A stretch of DNA of 64,000 bases from T1Sed10-7 sp041686695 (GCA_041686695.1 JAWLDJ010000003.1:1-64000); one strand, 5' to 3'. Shown: positions 34,226-43,798, counted from the stretch's first letter. Made by a program: numbers and translations. Notes: generated from the sequence alone by a model not told the origin.

Positions 34226-35074
34226 ATGCCGTCCTCACCACGCGCCGCCTGCCGACGGCCGCTGCCCGACGGGCCGCGTGCCGTCGCCCTGGCGAGCGTG
34301 GTGCTCGCCGTGACGGTGCTCGTCGCCACCCCGGCGACGGCGCACCCGTTCGTGGCAGGTGGCGGTGAGCTCCCCATCGACTCCGCAGCCAGCATCACCC
34401 TCGATCTGGCCCACGGCTGCGGTTCCGAGTCCGAAGGTCTCGGTCAGGACACGCTGGAGGTCGCCCTCGAGGTCCCGTCGTGGCTGCGGGTGCTCCGGGT
34501 CGGTGAGCATCCCGCCTACCGGCACGACCTCGAGCTGGCCGACGGCCGGGTCTCGGTGGTGACCTGGACCGTCGTCGGCACCGCGGAACCGGCGCCCGCC
34601 TTCGAACTGGACGTGGTCGCCACCGGGACGGTCGGGCAGGCGGGCTACCTCGCCGTCTTCCAGGGCTGTGAGGAGCGCTCCCACCGATGGATCGGGACCC
34701 CCGAGGTGCCGGCCGACGATCCCGCGATCAACGTCCGCCTGACCGCGCCCGACCCGGCCCGCCCGGCACCACCGCAGCCGCCCGCCGAGGAGCTGCCGGA
34801 CGGACCGGCACCGCAGGAGCCGGCCGGCGACGGCGGCACCGACGCCGACCCGGGGTCGGAGTCACAGGAGCTGCGCGACGAGGCCGCGATCGGGCAGGGC
34901 GGGAACACGAGCGTCACCGCGTCGTCCGGTGCTGACGTCGAGACCGGTGACGGCCGGTCATCGACCCTGAGGTGGCTCGTCGGTCTCGTGGTCGCCGCCC
35001 TCGGTGGCCTGGCGGCCGTGCTGATGTTGACCGCACGAGGCCGCGGGCACGCGGACCGCAGCACGTCGCCGTGA
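34226..35074 (+). CDS. YcnI-family (DUF1775) copper-associated exported protein
   Basis: The 282-aa protein has a signal peptide ending TPATAHPFVAGG, leaving a histidine at the mature N-terminus. Its DUF1775-type domain has GCGSESEGL, WLRVLRV and a tryptophan in VVTWTVVG. A Pro/Glu linker precedes a C-terminal transmembrane helix (WLVGLVVAALGGLAAVLML). YcnI proteins bind Cu(II) through an N-terminal histidine and act beside CopC/CopD proteins. The stop overlaps the next GTG by 4 bp. Confidence 0.88.
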   Translation: MPSSPRAACRRPLPDGPRAVALASVVLAVTVLVATPATAHPFVAGGGELPIDSAASITLDLAHGCGSESEGLGQDTLEVALEVPSWLRVLRVGEHPAYRHDLELADGRVSVVTWTVVGTAEPAPAFELDVVATGTVGQAGYLAVFQGCEERSHRWIGTPEVPADDPAINVRLTAPDPARPAPPQPPAEELPDGPAPQEPAGDGGTDADPGSESQELRDEAAIGQGGNTSVTASSGADVETGDGRSSTLRWLVGLVVAALGGLAAVLMLTARGRGHADRSTSP

Positions 35075-36108
35075 GGCCGTGGTCTCGGGGTGTGCTGCTG
35101 GCCGTGGTCGGTCTCCTGCTGCTCCTGCCGGCCCAGACCGCGTCGGCGGACCCGGCGCGTCCCACCCACTACCGCTCGGAGGTGAGCGGGCTCGTCGATG
35201 CCGCCGGCGGGCCGGTGTCCGGGGTGCGGGCCGAGGTGGTCGGCGGTGACACCTACCTGGTCCTCGGTGTCACGGGCGCCGAGCAGGTGGAGGTCCCGGG
35301 CTACGAGGGCGAGCCCTACCTGCGCTTCGACGGCGATGGCCGCGTCGAGGTCAACGTCCGTTCCCCCGCTCGGTGGCTGAACGATGCCCGCTTCGGGGCG
35401 CTCGACGTCGAGGTCCCACCCACCGCCGACGCCGAGGCAGCACCGCAGTGGGAGACCGTGGCGGCCAACGGCCGCTACGCCTGGCACGATCACCGCATCC
35501 ACTTCATGTCGCCGACCCTGCCCGACGACGTCGATCCCACGGCAGGGTCGGCCCAGGAGGTGTTCGCCTGGGAGGTCCCGCTCGTCGTCGACGGGGCACC
35601 TGCCCGGGTCGAAGGCACCCTCGTGTGGTTGCCGGGACCCCCGGCAGCGGTGCCGATCGCGCTCGCGGCGCTGACCCTGGCCGCCGCGGTCGGTCTCGGA
35701 CGGCGCCCGACACCGGACCGCGGCCTCGGTGTGGTGACCGTGGGACTGGGTGCGCTGGTCGCCGGCATCGTCGCCACCGTGTCCGCGCCACCGGGCGGGG
35801 AGGCGGAACCGTCGCTGATCGTGCTGCCGGCGATCGCGGTGGGAGTGGCGCTGCTCGCTCGGCTGCGACCGTCCTCGCCCCGGGGATGGCTGACCGACGC
35901 CGCAGCGATCCCGCTACTGGGCTGGGGCCTGTGGTCGGTGGCGGTGTGGTGGCGACCGATCGCGCCGACCCCGCTGCCGGTCGGCATCGTGCGGGGGCTG
36001 ATCGCCGTGGCGCTCGCGGTCGGCCTGGCCGGCATCGTCGCACTCGTCCGCCGGGGGTGGCAGGCCACCTCGCTGGAGCGCGGCGACCGCGGCCCGACGG
36101 CTCCGTAG
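35071..36108 (+). CDS. Exported/membrane protein of the copper cluster, WHDHR motif
   Basis: The 345-aa protein starts at GTG 35071 in a GTGA overlap. A signal peptide (VLLAVVGLLLLLPAQTASA) is followed by an extracytoplasmic domain containing WHDHRIHFM, whose three histidines make metal binding plausible, and then five or six C-terminal helices. Similar proteins sit beside YcnI genes in actinobacteria (from memory). A role in copper handling is inferred from context. Confidence 0.75.
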   Translation: MRPWSRGVLLAVVGLLLLLPAQTASADPARPTHYRSEVSGLVDAAGGPVSGVRAEVVGGDTYLVLGVTGAEQVEVPGYEGEPYLRFDGDGRVEVNVRSPARWLNDARFGALDVEVPPTADAEAAPQWETVAANGRYAWHDHRIHFMSPTLPDDVDPTAGSAQEVFAWEVPLVVDGAPARVEGTLVWLPGPPAAVPIALAALTLAAAVGLGRRPTPDRGLGVVTVGLGALVAGIVATVSAPPGGEAEPSLIVLPAIAVGVALLARLRPSSPRGWLTDAAAIPLLGWGLWSVAVWWRPIAPTPLPVGIVRGLIAVALAVGLAGIVALVRRGWQATSLERGDRGPTAP

Positions 36109-36139
36109 CTACCGCGGCCCCTGAGCGCGTCGGCTCGGA

Positions 36140-37927
36140 TCAGGCCTCGCCGTCCGGTTCCTCGGGTTCCTCGGGTTCCTCCGGCTCCTCCGGTTCCTCG
36201 GGATCCTCGGGTTCCGGCTCCGGCTCCGGTTCCGGCTCCGGTTCCGGCTCCGGTTCGACGGTCGGCGGGGGTTCCGGCTCTGGTTCGGGTTCCGGCTCGG
36301 GGCCGCGCGAGATGATGATCTCCACGGTGGTCCCGGGGTCCACGCGTTCACCGGGGGCCGGTGACTGGCTGATCACGAACCCCTCACCGACGGCGTTGGA
36401 GAACTCCCGCTCGGCGATCGCGGGCTCGAGTTCCGCGGTCCGGATCGTGTCGAGCGCGTTGCTCTCGGAGAAGTTCACCACCCGGGGCACCCGCACCTGC
36501 TCGATGGGGATGCTGACCGTGATGTCCACCGCGCTGCCGGGCGCCACCTCGTCGCCGGGGGCAGGATCCTGGTCCAGCACGGTGCGGGGGTCGCTGCCCG
36601 GATCCTCCTCCTCGGTGGTGGTGCCGAGGACGAGGTCGTTCTCCCGCAGCACCGCCAACGCCTCGTTCTCGCTCAGGCCCACCAGTCGTGGCACCCCGAC
36701 GATGTCCTCGCCGGTGGAGATCACCAGGTCGACCTCGCTGCCCTCCTCAGCCTCCGAGTCGGGGGCGGGATCCTGGCGGATCACCCGCCCCGCGTCGACG
36801 TCGTCACTCGACTCCTCGCTGATCGTGCCGACCCTGAGCTCGGCACGCACGAGCAGCTCCTCGGCGACGGCCCGGGTCTCGTCTTCGACGTCGGGCACGG
36901 TGACCAGCTGGGGCTCGTCGGTGGCGAGCAGGCTCAGCAGGGCGAACGCGCCGCCGGCCAGCGCCAGGAGCCCGAGGATCACCAGCAGCGCGGCGACCAG
37001 TCCCCGGCGGCGACGTTCCTGTTCGTGGGTCCGTACCCCTCGGGTGCTCGGATCCGCGGTCAGCAGCGCCGTCTGGTCCGCCGGCATGACCGCCGGAGCG
37101 GCCACGGGCTGGCCGACCCGGGCGTTGACGAGGTCGGTGCGCATCTCCCCGGCGCTCTGGTAGCGGTTCATCGGGTTCTTCGACAGCGCCCGCATCGTGA
37201 TCGCCTCTGCCGCCTGGCTGATCGCGGGATCCAGCTCACGGGGTGAGCGGGGCTGCTCCTGGACGTGCTGGTAGGCCACGGTGACCGGCGAGTCGCCGGC
37301 GAACGGTTGCTGACCCGTCAGCGACTCGTAGAGCACGACACCCAGGGAGTACAGATCGCTGCGGGGATCCACCTCCAGCCCCTGGGCCTGCTCGGGGGAG
37401 AGGTAGGCGGCGGTCCCGAGCACGGCGGCCGTGCGGGTCACGGTCTCGTTGTCGATCGCGCGGGCGATGCCGAAGTCGGTCACCTTCACCGAGCCGTCGT
37501 CGGCCATCAGGATGTTGCCCGGCTTGATGTCGCGATGGATCAGGCCGCGCTCGTGGGCGTAGTTGAGCGCCGAACACACGTCGGCGACGACCTCGAGTGC
37601 CCGGTCCTCGGTCAGGCCGCCGGCCGCGATGGCCTGTTGGAGCGATCGGCCCTCGACGAGCTCCATGACGATGTAGGGCTGCCCCTGATCCGCGCCGGTG
37701 TCGTAGACCGCGACGAGGTTCGGGTGGTTCAGACGGGCCACGTGGCGGGCTTCGTCCTGGAACCGACGGGTGAAGGTCTCATCCTCCCGGAACCGCTCCA
37801 GCAGGAGTTTGACGGCCACCTCGCGACCGAGCGTCTGGTCGTAGGCCATGTGGACCTCCGCCATCCCACCCCGCCCGATGACCTGGCGGAGCTCGTAGCG
37901 ACCAGCCAGGACACGCCTTCCGCTCAC
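36140..37927 (-). CDS. pknB: PASTA-domain Ser/Thr protein kinase
   Basis: This membrane kinase senses peptidoglycan fragments and phosphorylates division and wall enzymes. It has 595 aa from GTG 37927 (GGAGG upstream). The kinase domain has GRGGMAEV, VAVKLL, HRDIKPGN and the DFG of VTDFGIA; a transmembrane helix is near residue 325 (GLVAALLVILGLLALAGGAF). Three PASTA domains follow, rather than the four of M. tuberculosis PknB. The last 60 or so residues are a Glu/Pro-rich extracellular tail. It is the last gene of the fhaA-to-pknB run. Confidence 0.95.
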   Translation of the reverse strand: MSGRRVLAGRYELRQVIGRGGMAEVHMAYDQTLGREVAVKLLLERFREDETFTRRFQDEARHVARLNHPNLVAVYDTGADQGQPYIVMELVEGRSLQQAIAAGGLTEDRALEVVADVCSALNYAHERGLIHRDIKPGNILMADDGSVKVTDFGIARAIDNETVTRTAAVLGTAAYLSPEQAQGLEVDPRSDLYSLGVVLYESLTGQQPFAGDSPVTVAYQHVQEQPRSPRELDPAISQAAEAITMRALSKNPMNRYQSAGEMRTDLVNARVGQPVAAPAVMPADQTALLTADPSTRGVRTHEQERRRRGLVAALLVILGLLALAGGAFALLSLLATDEPQLVTVPDVEDETRAVAEELLVRAELRVGTISEESSDDVDAGRVIRQDPAPDSEAEEGSEVDLVISTGEDIVGVPRLVGLSENEALAVLRENDLVLGTTTEEEDPGSDPRTVLDQDPAPGDEVAPGSAVDITVSIPIEQVRVPRVVNFSESNALDTIRTAELEPAIAEREFSNAVGEGFVISQSPAPGERVDPGTTVEIIISRGPEPEPEPEPEPPPTVEPEPEPEPEPEPEPEPEDPEEPEEPEEPEEPEEPDGEA

Positions 37928-37980
37928 GGACGTCCTCCAAGGGGTGTGAGGTGCCAAACGAGGCTAGCAACGCCACCGGA

Positions 37981-39432
37981 TCACTCTCCGGCGGCCGCAA
38001 CCATGACCTGACGGGCGATCGGAGCGGCGATCGCGCCGCCGCTGCCGTCCGCGTCGGGAACCGCGACGGCGACGGCCACACCGTCACCGGCGAAGCCGAT
38101 GAACCACGCGACCGACGGCGCTCCGGGTGCCGTCTGTGCGGTGCCGGTCTTGCCGCCCACCTCGATCCCGGAGATGGCGGCGCGGCTACCCGTGGCCCCC
38201 GGCCCGGAGACGGCATCGATCATCAGGCTGCGCAGCTGCTGCGCGGTCCGCGGGGAGATGGGGCGTCCATCCCCCGGTGGACCCGCCCACCGGCCGATGT
38301 CCGGTCCGCGCAGGATCTCGCCATCCGGTGCGCGCACGGTCTGGACCAGGTGGGGGCGCAGCAGCTGCCCCCCGTTGCTCACGGTGGCGGCGACCATCGC
38401 CATCTGCAGCACCGTGGCTCGGACGTCGCGCTGGCCGATGGCGCTCTGCGCGGTCGACGGGACGTCCTGCTCCGCTGGGATGCTGCTCGCGGCCACGGGC
38501 AGCTCCAACGGCGGGCTCCGGTTGAACCCGAAAGCCTCGGCCTGGGCCGCCAGCGCCTCGTCACCGAGCTCCACGCCCAACCGTGCGAACACCGTGTTGC
38601 AGGAACGAGCGAACGCGGTCTGCAGCGTCGCCTCGTCCCCTTCGCCGCAGCGCGTGTCCCCCGCGTTGGAGATGTCCTGGGTGGTCTGGGGGACGTCGAA
38701 GGTGCGCTCGTTGGGGAACGTGCGGCTGGGTTCGCTGCCGGCTTCCAGGGCCGCGGCGGTGACGAGCACCTTGAAGGCGGAACCCGGCGGGTAGAGCTCT
38801 CCTCTCGCCCGGTCCACCAACGGACGGTCCGCAGCGTCCCGCAGCGGGGCCCAGGCCTCGTTGATGACCGCGGTGTCGTGGCTGGACAGCGGGTTGGGAT
38901 CGAAGGTCGGGTTGGCGTAGCTGGCCAGCACGGCCCCGGTCGTCGGGTCCAGGACCACCACCGCGCCCTGACGTCCGCTGAGCGCGTCACGGGCGGCCTG
39001 CTGGACGCGCGGCTCGATGGTGAGCTCGACCGCGTTGCCGGGCCGTTGGGTGCCCCCGAGCAGCTCGCCGAGGTTCTGCGCCACCACCTCGGTGGTGCGG
39101 CCGGTCAGTTCCTCGTTGAGCGCCCGCTCGAGACCCGAGCGCTGCAGCACGATCGAGTAGTAGCCGGTGAGGTGGGCGTAGAGCTCCGGTTCGGGGTAGG
39201 TGCGCAGGTAGCGGTACTGACCCTCCTCGGTCCGCACGCTGCGTGCGATGGCCTGCTCGCCGACGACGATCGGACCCCGCTCGATGGCGTACTCCCGGAT
39301 GATCACCCGTCGGTTGGCCGGGTGGTTGGCCAGCTCGTCGGCCTGCAGCAGGGTGATCACGTTGAGGTTCACGAACAGGGCGCCGAACAGCACCAGCACC
39401 ACCGCGGCGACCCGTCCGAGCTGTCGGTTCAT
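37981..39432 (-). CDS. pbpA: Penicillin-binding protein A, transpeptidase
   Basis: The 483-aa class B-like penicillin-binding protein has an N-terminal membrane anchor (VAAVVLVLFGALFVNLNVI), a dimerisation region and a transpeptidase domain. The catalytic motifs are SAFK (in LYPPGSAFKVL), SCN (ARSCNTVF) and KTGT (GGKTGTAQ). It crosslinks peptidoglycan at division. The ATG overlaps the rodA stop by 4 bp; it sits between rodA and pknB as in other actinobacteria. Confidence 0.95.
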   Translation of the reverse strand: MNRQLGRVAAVVLVLFGALFVNLNVITLLQADELANHPANRRVIIREYAIERGPIVVGEQAIARSVRTEEGQYRYLRTYPEPELYAHLTGYYSIVLQRSGLERALNEELTGRTTEVVAQNLGELLGGTQRPGNAVELTIEPRVQQAARDALSGRQGAVVVLDPTTGAVLASYANPTFDPNPLSSHDTAVINEAWAPLRDAADRPLVDRARGELYPPGSAFKVLVTAAALEAGSEPSRTFPNERTFDVPQTTQDISNAGDTRCGEGDEATLQTAFARSCNTVFARLGVELGDEALAAQAEAFGFNRSPPLELPVAASSIPAEQDVPSTAQSAIGQRDVRATVLQMAMVAATVSNGGQLLRPHLVQTVRAPDGEILRGPDIGRWAGPPGDGRPISPRTAQQLRSLMIDAVSGPGATGSRAAISGIEVGGKTGTAQTAPGAPSVAWFIGFAGDGVAVAVAVPDADGSGGAIAAPIARQVMVAAAGE

Positions 39433-40784
39433 CCGCGCGCCCGCTTGCGCCGCTGGGCGGAGGTGGGACGACCGAGCGCGGCCGCGCGCGACTCGTCGCT
39501 GATGCGCAGCAGCAGGGCCACCAGCAGGTAGTTCGACAGCAGCGACGATCCGCCGTAGGACACGAAGGGCAGCGTGATCCCCGTGAGCGGGACCAAGCGG
39601 GTGAGCCCGCCGACGATCACGAACGTCTGGAAGGCGATCAGCACGGTCAGTCCGGTGGCCAGCAGCGTGGCGAACTCGTCCCGTGCCGTCTGGGCGATCT
39701 TCAGACCGCGCATCGCCATCGCGAGGTAGAGCAGCAGCACCGCGGTGGCGCCCAACAGCCCGAGCTCCTCACCGATCACGACGAAGATCGCGTCGGTGGC
39801 GGAGAACGGCACGTCCTGGGGGCGACCGAAGCCGAGCCCGGTGCCGGTCAACCCCCCGGTGCCCAGGGCGAACAGGCTCTGTGCCAGCTGGTAGGCGCTA
39901 CCGCTGACGTCCGTCCACGGGTCGAGCCAGATGCTGACCCGCACCTCGACGTGCGAGAACAGCTGGTAGGCGACCACGGCCCCGAGGCCGAAGGCCAGTA
40001 GGCCGAGTGCGGGGTAGGCGGGACGGCCCGTGGCCACGTACAGCATGGTCAGGAAGGCACCGAAGAACAGCAGAGCGCTGCCGAGGTCCCGGAGCCCGAC
40101 CATGATCACGAGCGCGGTCCCCGTGGCCGCCAGCAGCGGTGCGAGGTGGCGGGGTGCGGGCAGCAGCACGGGGCCCACGCGCTGGGTCGCCACCGACAGC
40201 AGGGCACGGTTGCGTTCCAGGTAGGCGGCCAGGAACACCACCATCGTCAGCTTCGCGAGCTCCCCCGGTTGGAACCGCATGCCGAACAGGTCGACCCACA
40301 GTCGGGCGCCGTTGATGACCCCTGCGCTCAGACCCGGGACCAGCGGGAACAACAGCAGCAGGATGGTGAGCAGGCCGAAGGTGTACTGCAGGCGACCGAG
40401 GACCCACACCTCGCGGATGAACAGCAGCAGGGCGCAGAAGGCGCCGACCGACACCGCGGTCCACACCGCCTGTGCGGCCGCGAGCTCGCTCCCGGTGGCG
40501 ATGTCCACCCGCTGCACGAAGACCAGGCCGAGACCGTTGAGCAGGAAGGCGATCGGCAGCAGGACCGGGTCGGCGTCCGGTGCCGTCGCCCGGACGGTCA
40601 GGTGCGCCACGATCGCGATGGCCGCCAGCGCCAGCCCGGTCACCATCGCCGCCGGTGGGAGCTCGCTGGATCGCGACCACCCGAGCAGGATCCCCGCTGC
40701 CGAGGTGACCAGCACCGCCGCGACCAGCAGTCGTGCCTCGGTAGCGCGTGGACCGTCTCCCGTGACCACCGAGCTCGCGGTCAC
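39429..40784 (-). CDS. rodA: RodA/FtsW-family peptidoglycan polymerase
   Basis: SEDS proteins polymerise lipid II with a partner penicillin-binding protein. The 451-aa protein is highly hydrophobic with about twelve helices. SEDS motifs include NGARLWVDLFGMRFQPGELAK, GLRDLGSALL, GGLTGTGLGFG, DAIFVVIGEELGL and LPFVSYGGSSLL. The start is GTG, overlapping the phosphatase stop. Its partner is likely the adjacent PbpA. Confidence 0.95.
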   Translation of the reverse strand: MTASSVVTGDGPRATEARLLVAAVLVTSAAGILLGWSRSSELPPAAMVTGLALAAIAIVAHLTVRATAPDADPVLLPIAFLLNGLGLVFVQRVDIATGSELAAAQAVWTAVSVGAFCALLLFIREVWVLGRLQYTFGLLTILLLLFPLVPGLSAGVINGARLWVDLFGMRFQPGELAKLTMVVFLAAYLERNRALLSVATQRVGPVLLPAPRHLAPLLAATGTALVIMVGLRDLGSALLFFGAFLTMLYVATGRPAYPALGLLAFGLGAVVAYQLFSHVEVRVSIWLDPWTDVSGSAYQLAQSLFALGTGGLTGTGLGFGRPQDVPFSATDAIFVVIGEELGLLGATAVLLLYLAMAMRGLKIAQTARDEFATLLATGLTVLIAFQTFVIVGGLTRLVPLTGITLPFVSYGGSSLLSNYLLVALLLRISDESRAAALGRPTSAQRRKRARG

Positions 40785-42025
40785 GCGTCGCCGTCCTCGT
40801 CGTCCGCGACCCCCTCGTCCGGCGCTCCTTCCTCCTCGGTGTCCCGCAAGGGGATGTTGCGCACCAGCGTGCGGGCATCACCGAGGTCGGCTGCCGCGAA
40901 GCCGTCCTCCAGCTGTGGGCGGTACCAGGGCTGCACGTCGTCGAGGTCGACCTCGGAGCGCTCGGCCACGCGGTACAGCTCGAACGGCCCGAGCTCGCGG
41001 TTGATGCCCTCGTAGATCACGACCTGATCCCCGTCGAGCCCGACGAAGAAGCTCCGGGACAGCAGGAACTGGGAGCCACCGAACACGAGCCCGGCGACCA
41101 CCGCGACCGCCAGCACGATCGCCGAGGCCTTGCCGAGGATCGCTCCCACCGAACGGCGGTCCCCGTCCTTGTCCGCCTCCAGCACCGTCGCGCCCTTGCT
41201 GAGCGAGGCGTAGCGCCCCATCTCGCCGGCCCAGTCCCGTTCGCCGGAGTCCACCCGACTGGAGATCGAGATGGTGCGGTTGCTGGGGACCTCCTCGGCG
41301 TCCGGGTCCTCGTAGCGCAGGAGCAGCACGGTGATGTTGTCCGGGCCACCGGCATCGTTGGCGAGTTCGATCAGCGCGTCGACGGCGTCGTCGGTCTCCT
41401 CCACCTCCAGCAGGGTCCCCGCGATGTCGTTGTCCTCGACCACACCGCTGAGCCCGTCGGAACAGAGCAGTACCTGGTCGCCCGGTTGGAGCTCGAGCGA
41501 CATGGAGTCGACCTCGACGTCCTCGGACACGCCGATGGCGCGCGTGATCACCGAGCGCTGCGGATGGCGAGCCGCCTCCTCGCGGGTGATCTGCCCCTCG
41601 TCGACCAGGTGCTGCACGAGCGTGTGGTCATCGGTGAGCTGGCTGAAGTAGCCGTCCCGCAGCAGGTAGGCACGGGAGTCACCGACGTGGGCGACGTGCA
41701 GGCGGCGACCCTCGACGAGTGCGGCGGTCAGCGTGGTGCCCATGCCGCGGTAGTCGGGGTTCTCGATCGCCAGCTGCGACACCCGCTCGTTCGCGGCCAC
41801 GACGGCGTCGCGCAGGGCGGTCACGGCTGCGGCGTTGTCCTGGAAGATCCGCCCGTCGAGTTCCTCGATGGGCTCCAGTGCCGTCGCCGACGCCACCTCG
41901 CCCGCGAGGTGACCGCCCATGCCGTCCGCGACCGCGTACACGCTGTCGCGGACCAGGAGCGCATCCTCGTTGCTGTCGCGGACATTGCCGACGTCGCTGC
42001 GTCCGGTCGCCACCACCCGCCTCAT
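40781..42025 (-). CDS. pstP: PP2C-type Ser/Thr phosphatase
   Basis: This is the membrane phosphatase that reverses PknB phosphorylation. The 414-aa protein has metal-binding motifs DVGNVRDSNEDA, VADGMGGHLAGE, HVGDSRAYLL and LCSDGL, and DNITVLLL, in order. A juxtamembrane linker precedes one transmembrane helix (ASAIVLAVAVVAGLVFGG) and a roughly 90-residue extracytoplasmic domain with an acidic tail. It overlaps both rodA and fhaB by 4 bp. Confidence 0.95.
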   Translation of the reverse strand: MRRVVATGRSDVGNVRDSNEDALLVRDSVYAVADGMGGHLAGEVASATALEPIEELDGRIFQDNAAAVTALRDAVVAANERVSQLAIENPDYRGMGTTLTAALVEGRRLHVAHVGDSRAYLLRDGYFSQLTDDHTLVQHLVDEGQITREEAARHPQRSVITRAIGVSEDVEVDSMSLELQPGDQVLLCSDGLSGVVEDNDIAGTLLEVEETDDAVDALIELANDAGGPDNITVLLLRYEDPDAEEVPSNRTISISSRVDSGERDWAGEMGRYASLSKGATVLEADKDGDRRSVGAILGKASAIVLAVAVVAGLVFGGSQFLLSRSFFVGLDGDQVVIYEGINRELGPFELYRVAERSEVDLDDVQPWYRPQLEDGFAAADLGDARTLVRNIPLRDTEEEGAPDEGVADDEDGDA

Positions 42026-42489
42026 CGGCGGAGCTCGACGCGGGTCTTGCCGAACCGGAGCTGGTCGCCGACCGCGAGCGGGGTCGGACGGGTCACCTTC
42101 GCGCCGTTGAGGAACGTGCCGTTCGTGGAGCCGAGGTCACGGATCGACCAGCTGCCGTCGTCGGGGAGGATCTCCGCATGCTCGTCGGACACGTAGACGT
42201 CCTCGACGTGGACGTCCGCGGTGGCGCCGCGCCCGAGCACGACCCCGTGTCCGGACAGGGGGATGATCTGCGGCCCGCCCTGTGGTGCGTGGAGCACGAG
42301 CTCCTTCGGGATCCGACGGGACCGGCGGTTCGGCTCCGAGGGCGCGGCGACCGCCGGGCGTGGTGCCGGCGCGGTCCTGCGCTTGGTGGAACCGAGGTCG
42401 CCGGCGAACACCTTCACGGTCCGGCCGACGAAGAGATAGAGCAGGCCGAGGAGCCCGAACTTCAGCAGGGTGAGGAGCTCGACCGGCAC
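42022..42489 (-). CDS. fhaB: FHA-domain protein FhaB (FipA type)
   Basis: The 155-aa protein starts at GTG 42489, with GGGGGG upstream inside the end of fhaA. An N-terminal membrane segment (LLKFGLLGLLYLFV) is followed by a forkhead-associated domain with phosphothreonine-binding motifs GRG, SDEHAE and STNGT. It links PknB phosphorylation to the division machinery in related species. The longer in-frame start would overlap most of the fhaA FHA domain and is rejected. Confidence 0.92.
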   Translation of the reverse strand: MPVELLTLLKFGLLGLLYLFVGRTVKVFAGDLGSTKRRTAPAPRPAVAAPSEPNRRSRRIPKELVLHAPQGGPQIIPLSGHGVVLGRGATADVHVEDVYVSDEHAEILPDDGSWSIRDLGSTNGTFLNGAKVTRPTPLAVGDQLRFGKTRVELRR

Positions 42490-42490
42490 G

Positions 42491-43363
42491 TCAGCCCCCC
42501 ACGAACTCGACGAGCGCATCCCCGAGCTCGACCTGATCGCCGGGCTCGAGGGGGTGCTCGGCAGCACGTCGTCCGTTGACCCGGGTGCCGTTGGTGGAGC
42601 CCAGGTCGACGACCCACCACCGCTCGCCACGGCGCACGAAAGCGGCGTGCTCCCGGGAGACCGTGCTGTCCTGGATCGTCAGGTCGCAGCGCTCGAGGCG
42701 ACCAGCGGTCAAGCGGTTGCCCTGGACCGGCACGCTGGTGCCGTTGCTCCCCTGTGCTCGCCGGACGACGAGGTGGAGCCCAGCTCCGGGTGCCGCAGCG
42801 ACCACCTGGGTGTGGTCGAACCCGCGGCCTGCCGCGGATGCGGCCGGGGTCAGTGGTGGCGACGGTGCCGGTGACGGCTGCGCAGGCGCATCGACCGGGC
42901 GTGGCGGCTCGCTGGCCCGAGCTGGACCCGGTGCGCGTCCGGCCGGTGAGTAGGCCGCCCCCGGGGCGGCGCTGGAGGCCGCTGACGGCCCCTCGACCAC
43001 CTCGATGCGGCCGGTGATCCGGAAGCGGCCGAGCTTCACGGCGTCGTCGACGACGATGCGGACCTTGGCTGGACCGCGCAGGATCCAGTCACGCTCGGCA
43101 GCGGTGCTGACGAGCACCTCGGCCAGCTCCCGTGGCAGCGACGCGCCGAACCCCTCGAGCCGGTCGTGGTCCTTCGGCCCGACGGTCAGCCGGTAGACGT
43201 TGGGGACGACGACCCCTTCGGCGGTGACGTGCTGGTGGTCCTCGGCGTAGCGCTGCACGGCCTTCGCGAGCTCGATCGGCTGGATACCGGAGCGGAAGGC
43301 ACGCGCGAAGAAGCCCTCGACCGCGCCTTCGAGGCGCCGTTCGAACTCCTGGAGCACGCCCAT
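42491..43363 (-). CDS. fhaA: FHA-domain protein FhaA with DUF3662
   Basis: The 290-aa protein starts at ATG 43363 with the family N-terminus MGVLQEFERRLEGAVEG. The N-terminal DUF3662 domain (IQPIELAKAVQRY) is followed by a Pro/Ala-rich linker and a C-terminal FHA domain (TVSREHAAF, GSTNGTRVNG). FhaA binds phosphorylated partners such as the lipid II flippase MviN in mycobacteria. It is the first gene of the minus-strand operon; a TACGAT -10 candidate lies at 43477-43482 (read on minus). Confidence 0.94.
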   Translation of the reverse strand: MGVLQEFERRLEGAVEGFFARAFRSGIQPIELAKAVQRYAEDHQHVTAEGVVVPNVYRLTVGPKDHDRLEGFGASLPRELAEVLVSTAAERDWILRGPAKVRIVVDDAVKLGRFRITGRIEVVEGPSAASSAAPGAAYSPAGRAPGPARASEPPRPVDAPAQPSPAPSPPLTPAASAAGRGFDHTQVVAAAPGAGLHLVVRRAQGSNGTSVPVQGNRLTAGRLERCDLTIQDSTVSREHAAFVRRGERWWVVDLGSTNGTRVNGRRAAEHPLEPGDQVELGDALVEFVGG

Positions 43364-43665
43364 GTTCCACCGGTTCCGGTCGTGTCGCGGGGTACGGTCG
43401 AGCTCGGCGCTGGGCGCCGACTTCGATCCGATGGCTCGGATGACGGCCTGCATGAGGTCGGGTCCGGCCGGCCGCGATCGTAGCCGAGGGAGGTGCTACT
43501 CCGACCCCGTCCGAACGGTGGAGACGCCGCGGTTCACGGCCTTCTCGCGTGAGCTGGGGTGATCGGGCGCACCCCCTCCGGACCCCACCCCGCCTGGGCG
43601 TGCGTGTGCTCCCGGGTCGCCGTTGGCTGCCTGGCGAGCGCGTTGCTACGCTCCGCGCTTCACCC
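43364..43665. other. Intergenic region between fhaA and tRNA-Leu
   Basis: These 302 bp hold no convincing gene. On the plus strand TTGGCT (43623-43628), an 18-bp spacer and TACGCT (43647-43652) form a plausible tRNA-Leu promoter. On the minus strand TACGAT (43482-43477) is a candidate -10 for the fha-pkn operon. Nothing else was recognised. Confidence 0.5.
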
Positions 43666-43749
43666 GGGCGGGTGGCGGAATTGGCAGACGCGCACGGTTC
43701 AGGTCCGTGTGTCCTTATGGACATGGGGGTTCAAGTCCCCCCTCGCCCA
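43666..43749 (+). tRNA. tRNA-Leu (CAG)
   Basis: The 84-nt class II tRNA has acceptor GGGCGGG pairing CTCGCCC (one G-U), a D-loop with AATTGG, and anticodon loop TTCAGGT (CAG, reads CUG). It has a long variable arm GTCCTTATGGAC and T-loop GGTTCAAGTCC. The CCA end is not encoded. The 3' portion is duplicated at 45194-45248. Confidence 0.96.
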
Positions 43750-43750
43750 C
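43696..43750 (+). repeat. Attachment-like core repeat 1 (within tRNA-Leu 3' end)
   Basis: These 55 bp, from GGTTCAGG to CGCCCAC, recur exactly at 45194-45248. They cover the tRNA from the anticodon region to the 3' end. This is the hallmark of an integrative element that used the tRNA gene as its attachment site and restored it. Confidence 0.88.
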
Positions 43751-43798
43751 GCAGCCGCATGAGGGTCCAGCGCCCAGCAGATGGCAGAATCACTCGGA

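Noticed and set aside
36160..36300. Separate Gly-rich repeat gene on plus opposite the pknB tail
   Set aside because: It is the antisense reading of the kinase's Glu/Pro-rich C-terminus.
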